Shown here piece after piece: positions 1 through 6,300 of a stretch of 6,706 nucleotides of DNA (its first letter is position 1; each line of letters starts with the position of its first letter). Source of the stretch: Flavobacteriales bacterium UBA5692 (lineage in GTDB: Bacteria; Bacteroidota; Bacteroidia; Flavobacteriales_D; Sanyastnellaceae); contig DIHQ01000109.1 of assembly GCA_002420235.1 (NCBI GenBank), positions 1 to 6,706 of the forward strand, written 5' to 3'. The notes beneath the pieces were generated by a model. That model did no database searches and was not told where the DNA came from. It was given only the letters and a program-made list of their open reading frames with translations. The translations under genes were made by a program, and so were the position numbers.

Positions 1-520
1 TGAGGTGAACGGTTTTGGATGAATCCTGTCCTTCAATTTTCAAGCTCGCCAAAATGGGCGTGTTGACGTTAGCATCCGAGGCTTTGGACAATGGCGAGTC
101 AGGGTCAAAGTAATAATTGGTGTTTTCAGCGTGAAGTTCGATGCGGTCGAAATGCTTGTGAAAGGAAATGACTTTACTATTGCGGTAGCTCCCGCGGGTG
201 TAGCCACTCTCAGCCACGCCGTCGTCGACGTGCGAAAAGTAAATGAACTCACGTTCCATCATGGAGTCGGGGATGGCCACGTAATTGCTCCCTTTGACTG
301 TATCGGAGTAAAGCGTAAATAGGCCGTTTAGCGTTGCGCAGTTTTTGACTACTTCGTCAATGGTCTTGATGGCGTCCTTGTCCGGGCGTTCTTTGGGGGC
401 CTCAGTTTTGGCTTTTTTCTTCGATTTCTTGCCGCGTTGGGCGTAGGCTTCGGTGGCGAACGTTGCAGTCATTAGGCCTGCGCAGAGCAGGCCCACGGTC
501 GGGATGGAGAACTTCCTCAT
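1..520 (-). CDS. Secreted zinc-dependent metalloprotease (DUF5118/DUF5117 family), N-terminal part only
   Basis: The ATG is at 520-518 and the frame stays open to the window edge, giving 173 residues of a protein whose family is usually around 800 or more residues. Residues 1-27 form a signal peptide: a basic start (MRK), a hydrophobic core around residues 9-22, and an A-Y-A cleavage site followed by Gln28. A very basic stretch follows (residues 29-38, mostly Lys). From about residue 50 the sequence resembles DUF5118, with GLFTLY at 66-71 and an IPDSMMEREFIYFSHV segment at 83-98. DUF5117 begins at about 103 and includes the typical FDPDSPLSKAS (138-148) and ILASLKI (156-162). Members of this family end in a zincin-like catalytic domain with an HExxH zinc site; that part lies outside the window, so activity cannot be confirmed. 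The protein should act in the periplasm or outside the cell. It lies 57 bases after the djlA-like gene on the same strand and may be co-transcribed. Cys13 is not in a lipobox, so a lipoprotein is unlikely. The substrate is unknown. Confidence 0.85.
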   Translation of the reverse strand, partial: MRKFSIPTVGLLCAGLMTATFATEAYAQRGKKSKKKAKTEAPKERPDKDAIKTIDEVVKNCATLNGLFTLYSDTVKGSNYVAIPDSMMEREFIYFSHVDDGVAESGYTRGSYRNSKVISFHKHFDRIELHAENTNYYFDPDSPLSKASDANVNTPILASLKIEGQDSSKTVHL

Positions 521-577
521 TGGGATATCAAGTAAAGATCAGGTCGTATGCTAAGATAGGGGCGCCGGCTGCGACTT

Positions 578-1309
578 TTACTTAAAACCGCGGTCTGATT
601 TGATTTGTTCGTACGCTGATTGAATGGCATCAAAACGCTCGCGGGCTTGTTTTTTGTGCGCTTCACCCAAGTCTAGCACTTTGTCAGGATGGAACTTCAC
701 CGCGAGCCTTCGGTAGGCTTTCTTTACCTCTGAATCCGTTGCTTTAGGGTGGATTTCCAGCACTTTGTACGGGTCAGGTGAACCCGCGTTGAAGAGCTCC
801 TCGATACTGGAGAGATCGGCTGCTGAGATAGCCATCCAACCAGCAATCTGACGGATAATAGTGATTTCATTTGTGTGAATTTGGCCATCCGACTTGGCAA
901 TTCCGTAAAGGTATTGGATGAGAAGCCGTCGCTTGGCGACGTCCATGTGCCGTCGAATTTGCTCCGCGACTTCCCGGGTGTTGATCGGTTGGTTCAGAAC
1001 GTCCCGGAGCATCAAGGTAAGTTGATCCGCCTGCCGAGCGCCGAAGTTATTTCTTAGGAAGTCCTTGACGAAGTCGAGCTCAGACTTGAGTACCCGATTA
1101 TCCGCCTTCATGACGGCGGCACTCAAAACAAGTAGCGCTAGGCTGAAATCACCCGGACGCGTTTGGGGTCGTGTGGCCTGCGGCGTACCTTCAACGGAAA
1201 GGCTCTTGTCCGAGAACATCTTGCCAAACGTATAACCCAAGATGCCACCTATTGGGCCGCCTAAAGCCCAACCGATAGCACCTCCGATCCACGCGCCGTA
1301 TCGGCTCAC
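578..1309 (-). CDS. djlA: DjlA-like membrane-anchored TerB/J-domain co-chaperone
   Basis: This 243-residue protein has the DjlA architecture. Residues 5-29 are a glycine-rich membrane segment at the extreme N-terminus. Residues about 54-172 are a TerB-type helical domain with two related acidic motifs, MKADNRVLKSELDF (67-80) and AKSDGQIHTNEI (138-149). Residues about 179-241 are a J domain with the essential HPD at 207-209. The end, IKSDRGFK, resembles my recollection of the E. coli DjlA tail. J domains stimulate the DnaK ATPase; in DjlA the J domain faces the cytoplasm and is held at the inner membrane by the N-terminal segment. E. coli DjlA is about 271 residues; this one is shorter mainly because only about 6 residues separate TerB from J. 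The start is GTG at 1309-1307, overlapping the TGA of htpG (1308-1306). It is chosen because the next Met (residue 67) would remove the membrane anchor and part of TerB. No Shine-Dalgarno is evident, so translation probably depends on coupling to htpG. The symbol reflects domain architecture, not proven orthology. Confidence 0.88.
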   Translation of the reverse strand: MSRYGAWIGGAIGWALGGPIGGILGYTFGKMFSDKSLSVEGTPQATRPQTRPGDFSLALLVLSAAVMKADNRVLKSELDFVKDFLRNNFGARQADQLTLMLRDVLNQPINTREVAEQIRRHMDVAKRRLLIQYLYGIAKSDGQIHTNEITIIRQIAGWMAISAADLSSIEELFNAGSPDPYKVLEIHPKATDSEVKKAYRRLAVKFHPDKVLDLGEAHKKQARERFDAIQSAYEQIKSDRGFK

Positions 1310-3204
1310 GCGAGTTCTGCGTAACCCTTCTCGATAAAGGAAGTTAGTTCTTCACCTTCCAACAATCCCTGCGACAAACGGGCGAGGTCACCTGCTTTTT
1401 TGGCCAGTACCTTCCGCGCCGCTTCGTCCTTTTCGGACAAGATAGTTTGTACGAAAGGGTGGTTGGCGTTAACAGCGACGTCGTAGCTGTCCGGCATGTT
1501 GCCGAACATCTGGAACCCGCCACCACCAACGGCCTGCTGCTCTTTCATGCGCCGCATGAACTCTGAACGGGTAATCGTTAAGGGGGCTGCAGTGGGAGAC
1601 ATCGACACAAATTTCACCTTGTAGGACTCACCGGGGAAGGCGCTTTCGATGACTGGCTTGACTTCTTCCTCTTGCTTTTCGTCCAGAGCGCTGGTTGTAG
1701 CTTCTTCTGTCTCGATGAGGTTATCGATGACGTCCGAGTCGACGCGCTTAAATTGGACATCGGGGTAGGTTTCTTCCAACTTCTGAACCATATGAGAAGC
1801 CAAAGGACCCTCCATCACGAGCACCTTGTACCCGCGTTCCAAAGCAGGAGCTATGAAGCCGTGTTGGTTGGTTTTATCGGCGGTATAAGGGAGGACAATT
1901 TTGCCGTTTTTGTCCTTTTGGGTTTCACCTACCGCTTCAATCAACTCCTCGTAGGTCATGCATGCGCCGGAAGTTTCTTTAAAGAGCATGAATTTTTTGG
2001 CGCGTTCCAGAAACTTCTCATCAGTAAGCATACCGTACTCAATAAAAATGCGCAAATCGTCCCACTGGGCTGCAAACGATTCACGGTCTTTTTTGAACAT
2101 GGAGTTCAACTTGTCTGAAACTTTCTTGGAGATGTGGCCACTGATTTTTTTGACGTTCGCGTCTTCTTGGAGGTAGGAACGTGAGACGTTCAATGGAATG
2201 TCTGGGGAATCAATAACACCGTGCAGGAGCGTGAGGAAATCAGGAACAATATTCTCCACGTTGTCTGTGATGAAAACCTGGTTTGAATACAGGTGGATTT
2301 TGTCCCGTCGCAATTCCATTTCCTTCTTCAACTGTGGGAAGTAGAGGATTCCCGTGAGGTTGAAAGGGAAGTCTACATTTAAGTGAATGTGAAACAGTGG
2401 ATCTTCGAAATTCATTGGGTACAAATCCTTGTAGAATTCCGCGTATTCTTTGTCCTTCAGCTTGGCAGGTGCCTTGCTCCATAAAGGGGTGGTGGTGTTG
2501 ACCACACGTGGGACGGTGGATTCTATCTTCTTGACATTTCCATTCTCGTCTTTCTCTCCTGAGGGATCGTCGTTCCACTCGGACTTGGTGCCGTGGATAA
2601 TCTCCACCGGCATGAACTTGCAGTACTTGGTAAGAATGCCTTGGATACGGGCATCGTCGAGAAACTCTGCGCTATCGTCGGCAATATGTAGTACGATGTC
2701 TGTGCCGCGCTCGGGCTTTTCAGTTGCTTCGATAGAGTACTCTGGCGAACCGTCACAGCTCCATTTTACTGGAGTGGCGTCTTCGCGTTGGCTCCAGGTG
2801 ACGATGTCGACCTGCTTGGCTACCATGAAGGCCGAATAGAATCCGAGCCCGAAGTGACCAATGATGGCTGTTTTGGCCTCCTCGCCTTGGTACTTGTCGA
2901 GGAATTCCGTGGCGCCTGAGAAAGCGATTTGGTTAATGTACTTGTTGACCTCCTCTTCCGTCATCCCGATGCCGCGGTCTCGGATGGTTAGCGTTTTCGC
3001 TGCTTCGTCTCGGATCACCTCGATGGAGTTATTTCCTTCATTTGTGGGAATTTCACCCAGTTTGGCCAGAGTATTGCGTTTCTGGGTCGCATCGACCGCG
3101 TTTGAAACCAATTCTCTCAGAAAGATTTCGTGATCGCTGTACAGGAATTTCTTGATGATTGGAAAAATATTTTCCGTTTGGACGTTAATGTTTCCAGTTG
3201 CCAT
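1306..3204 (-). CDS. htpG: HtpG, bacterial Hsp90 chaperone
   Basis: This 632-residue protein is a full-length bacterial Hsp90 (E. coli HtpG is 624). It is a cytoplasmic ATP-dependent dimeric chaperone that remodels clients received from the DnaK system. The N-terminal GHKL ATPase domain (about 1-210) shows all the nucleotide-site motifs: ELVSNAVDA at 31-39 (Glu31, Asn35, Asp39), DRGIGM at 76-81, and the lid-end GHFGLGF at 116-122. A short charged linker (about 211-230) leads to the middle domain, where SRSYLQED (341-348) carries the conserved ATP-contacting arginine, Arg342. The C-terminal dimerisation domain contains the family's RRMKEQQ segment (551-557) followed by a glycine-rich loop. As expected in bacteria there is no MEEVD tail. 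The frame extends upstream to an ATG at 3264, but those 20 extra residues look unlike HtpG; the Met at 3204 begins MATGNINVQTE as the family does. An AT-rich leader and no Shine-Dalgarno precede it, which is normal for Bacteroidota. The stop overlaps the start of the djlA-like gene. No CIRCE-type heat-shock operator was found upstream. Confidence 0.97.
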   Translation of the reverse strand: MATGNINVQTENIFPIIKKFLYSDHEIFLRELVSNAVDATQKRNTLAKLGEIPTNEGNNSIEVIRDEAAKTLTIRDRGIGMTEEEVNKYINQIAFSGATEFLDKYQGEEAKTAIIGHFGLGFYSAFMVAKQVDIVTWSQREDATPVKWSCDGSPEYSIEATEKPERGTDIVLHIADDSAEFLDDARIQGILTKYCKFMPVEIIHGTKSEWNDDPSGEKDENGNVKKIESTVPRVVNTTTPLWSKAPAKLKDKEYAEFYKDLYPMNFEDPLFHIHLNVDFPFNLTGILYFPQLKKEMELRRDKIHLYSNQVFITDNVENIVPDFLTLLHGVIDSPDIPLNVSRSYLQEDANVKKISGHISKKVSDKLNSMFKKDRESFAAQWDDLRIFIEYGMLTDEKFLERAKKFMLFKETSGACMTYEELIEAVGETQKDKNGKIVLPYTADKTNQHGFIAPALERGYKVLVMEGPLASHMVQKLEETYPDVQFKRVDSDVIDNLIETEEATTSALDEKQEEEVKPVIESAFPGESYKVKFVSMSPTAAPLTITRSEFMRRMKEQQAVGGGGFQMFGNMPDSYDVAVNANHPFVQTILSEKDEAARKVLAKKAGDLARLSQGLLEGEELTSFIEKGYAELA

Positions 3205-3381
3205 GATTATGGATTTATTTAACTGCAGTGAACAAGGTTCAAGCCAAGCGCCATTCGCGTTCAATTTTCTGCCATTCTGACCCGTTGACCCGTCTTTTGC
3301 GGAATCCGATACGCCGCAATGTCACTCCCTTTTGACATGAAACCCTAACTTACCACCTGAATTTCTGCCAAATCTGCCGCC
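3205..3381. promoter_or_regulatory. Divergent intergenic region with the promoters of htpG and the large secreted-protein gene
   Basis: These 177 bases separate two divergent start codons, so both promoters should lie here. No convincing match to the Bacteroidota promoter pattern (TTTG near -33, TAnnTTTG near -7) is visible in either direction, so no box is assigned. The region contains an AT-rich patch just before htpG (3212-3222), a short inverted repeat TGAAC-AAG-GTTCA (3229-3241), a perfect tandem repeat of TGACCCGT (3278-3293), and an isolated TTGACA (3332-3337) lacking a partner -10 box at normal spacing. The existence of promoters is inferred from gene orientation; their exact sites are unknown. 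Confidence 0.55.
3278..3293. repeat. Perfect tandem direct repeat, two copies of TGACCCGT
   Basis: Two 8-base units, TGACCCGT at 3278-3285 and TGACCCGT at 3286-3293, lie head to tail near the middle of the divergent intergenic region. They are 74 bases from the htpG start and 88 bases from the start of the large secreted protein. Directly repeated 8-mers can be regulator sites, but they can also be chance or a small slippage duplication. The sequence itself is certain; its function is not. Confidence 0.6.
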
Positions 3382-6300
3382 ATGACGTTGTACCATCGTT
3401 TTTCAATTACTGCTCTGCTTTGTAGCCTCACTTTCCTTTCTTCGGCTCAGTCCAGCTCGATTGAGGACCCAGATTGGTCGGTATTGATGCAGAAGGAGGA
3501 TGCTTCTCCTGACGAAATTCGCGCACTATTTGAGGCACATTGGGAAGGCCGGGAACGCATCAAAGGCTCTGGATATAAGCAAGTCGAACGGTGGTTGCAT
3601 TTGATGGACGGTCGCACGGACAACCAAGGCCAGGCTTTGACCAGCGAGCATACGATTGATGCACACCGCCAAATCGAACAGTGGCGAACAGAAGGCCGTT
3701 CGCTGGAGGGTAATTGGCAGGTCTGTGGGCCTACTTTGGACGATATCACCACTCGGGATAACATCCGCGGTGTTGGGCGCATGAACGCATTGGCCTTTCA
3801 TCCGGTGAATCCATCCATCATTTTCGCGGGTGCGCCTGCTGGCGGGTTATGGCGCTCATACGACGGTGGTGCCAATTGGGAAACGAATACCGATGATTTC
3901 CCCACACTCGGGGTTAGTGCTATTGCTTTTGCACCTTCAGATCCGGCAATTATTTATATCGGAACCGGTGACCGCGACGCTTCCGACAGCCCGGGAATGG
4001 GGGTGATGAGGTCCCTTGATAGTGGACTGACTTGGGAATTTGCCAACATTGGGATCAGCGAGTATGTCGTGGGTGATCTTGCTGTTCACCCTGCAAATAC
4101 CGACCAAGTGGTGGCCGCTACAAGCAATGGCATTTTCAAAACAACGGATGGCGGTGGGACGTGGTACCAGGTTTCTAACAACACCCAGAATTACAAGGAT
4201 ATCGCGGTGCACCCCACCAACCCCGATATCATCTATTGTACTGGTCAGGGTCGGTTTTGGCGCAGCGAGGATGCAGGCGAGGATTGGGATTATATTAACG
4301 ATGGCATAGTGCCCAGTACCCGTATGGTGATTGCCGTGACACCTGCTGCCCCCGAAAACGTGTACGTCCTATCAGCAGGCACTTACGAGTACCGTGCCTT
4401 CTACAAATCAGAGGATTCAGGATTAAATTTTGTGGAAATGAGCGACAGCCCCAACATCTTGGGCTGGAGTGCGTCGGGCGATTCCGACGGTGGACAAGCG
4501 TGGTACGACTTGGCACTCGAAGCGGATCCATTAGTGGTCGATCGGGTTTACGCAGGCGGCATCCGAATGAAACGTTCTGACGATGCCGGTGCGACCTGGA
4601 TGGACGTACAAGACAGCTACCTGCACGTTGACCAGCATGCCTTGGTGGCCAATCCTCACACAGACGAAGTATGGTTGGCAAACGATGGAGGCATCTATCG
4701 CTACGAGGACAACATCCAATGGCAAGACATGAGTCATGGTATTGTGACCGGCGAGATTTACAAAATCGGTCAGAGTCCATTCGACGGCAACCATGCCATG
4801 AATGGCTACCAAGATAACGGCACTTACCTTTTCAACGGAGTCCAGTGGTCACGTGGCAGCGGCGGGGATGGCTTTGAGTGCATTTATGATCCCAACGATC
4901 CAGACTGGTTCTTCTCCAGTTCGCAATATGGACGCATCTACCGGACCGGGCCGGGCATCCAGTCGCAAACGATTGTAGCCAATGGAACGCTTGGTATTAA
5001 CGAAGGGGGTGCATGGTCGACGCCGTTCACTGTGTCCGCCGAGGATTCTGAAACGATGTATGTGGGCCTATTGAATGTCTGGCGTTCCATGAATGTAAAA
5101 CACCCCGTCAAAGACAGCATTGTTTGGGAAAAAATAAGTGCTGAGCTTGGTGGGAACGACGCGAACACCATGCGCGTAGTGCACCGCGATTCCAATAATG
5201 AAAATCGGTTGTACGCCACTGAATCGACGCGCAAGTTCTTCCGATGCGACAACGCATTAGCAGATGTGGATAGCGTTGCGTGGCACGACCTTTCCAATAA
5301 TCTTCCCTTAAGCGCTCAGCCTGTGCTGGCCATTGAGACGGTACACGGCGAGGATAGCACGGTGTACATCTCTTTCAATTACAAGGTTTGGAAGTCCACA
5401 GATTTGGGCGAAGATTGGACCGAAATGGAAGGTGATTTACCTGCTTTGCCTATCAATACGTTGGTTTACGATACCACCGGAACAGGCGGACTTTATGCGG
5501 GGACGGACATGGGCGTGTACTATTGGAGTAATTCGGATTCTACTTGGATGGATTTTTCAAACGGATTGCCGGCCACCGTTCGCGTGACTGAGTTGGAGCT
5601 CTACCCGGGTACCAGCGTCAACGATCCGCAGCGCTTGCGTGCAGGAACCTATGGCCGCGGCATGTGGGAGACAGATTCATACGGTGATCCAGTTGGATTT
5701 CCGGCCATTGCCTTCTTGGAACCGTCCGCGGGAGAGACGTCCATCTATGGAGATGCACAAGTACAACTGGCTTTCCGACGCAACCTACAAGCGGTGGAGA
5801 TGGCTGATTTGACGGCCGATGATATTGCCGTTACCAACGCTACGGTGGAAAACCTGATACCCAATGCTTCGGGGTATGAAGTAACTGTAGTGCCGGAAGA
5901 ATACGGTCCTGTCGCGTTGGTTGTTCCCGATGAAATAGCGGTTGAAGTCGGTGGATTTGAATTACCTAACTTGGGTTCAGACACCTTGCTGTTGGTCTAC
6001 CATCCAGTACCACTCGACTTTGGCCCTTGGGGACCTGGGGGTGTGGGTAACGAGAATGATTTGTCAATCTGGCTGCGCGCGGATCATGGCACTTACGGTG
6101 CATCGGGTGAAGAAGTGGGATACGGCGAGGCCGTGTACGAGTGGCGAGACGTGCTTTCGGGCAATTTTAGTTCGGCCTACCAAGACAATGGAGAAGCTGC
6201 ACCGTTGGCCACGGAAGACGGGCTCAATGGCCTCCCCGCCTTGAAGTTTGATGGCGACAACGACTGTGTGGTGGCACCCACCGTAGAAATGAAGCGAGAC

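Noticed and set aside
131..322. 63-codon open frame on the plus strand opposite the metalloprotease
   Set aside because: It overlaps the DUF5118/DUF5117 coding sequence in antisense and has no recognisable feature.
551..558. TATCTTAG on the minus strand as a -7 promoter box for the metalloprotease
   Set aside because: It differs from TAnnTTTG at one position, but no TTTG or TTG lies at the expected distance upstream, so it is mentioned only as a possibility.
571..590. CTTTTACTTAAAAC near the djlA stop as a possible terminator hairpin
   Set aside because: The stem is five A/T pairs around a 2-base loop, overlaps the stop codon and has no following T-run; it is too weak for an intrinsic terminator.
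1672..2118. 148-codon open frame on the plus strand inside htpG
   Set aside because: It lies wholly antisense to the well-conserved htpG reading frame, resembles no known family, and is explained as a shadow of htpG codon use.
3205..3264. Upstream in-frame ATG at 3264 giving a 20-residue extension of HtpG
   Set aside because: The extension (MNANGAWLEPCSLQ...) does not look like the start of any HtpG, while the Met at 3204 begins a typical N-terminus. The extension would also take up the likely promoter region.
3332..3337. TTGACA as a -35 box for the large secreted-protein gene
   Set aside because: No -10-like sequence occurs 16-18 bases downstream, and Bacteroidota housekeeping promoters do not use the classical -35 sequence.
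3205..3381. Search for a CIRCE operator or sigma-32-type heat-shock promoter upstream of htpG
   Set aside because: No TTAGCACTC/GAGTGCTAA inverted repeat and no paired sigma-32-like boxes were found, so no heat-shock control can be claimed from the sequence.
4295..4780. 161-codon open frame on the minus strand inside the large secreted-protein gene
   Set aside because: It is antisense to a clear Asp-box propeller region and has a low-complexity Arg/Ser/Cys-rich composition typical of shadow frames.
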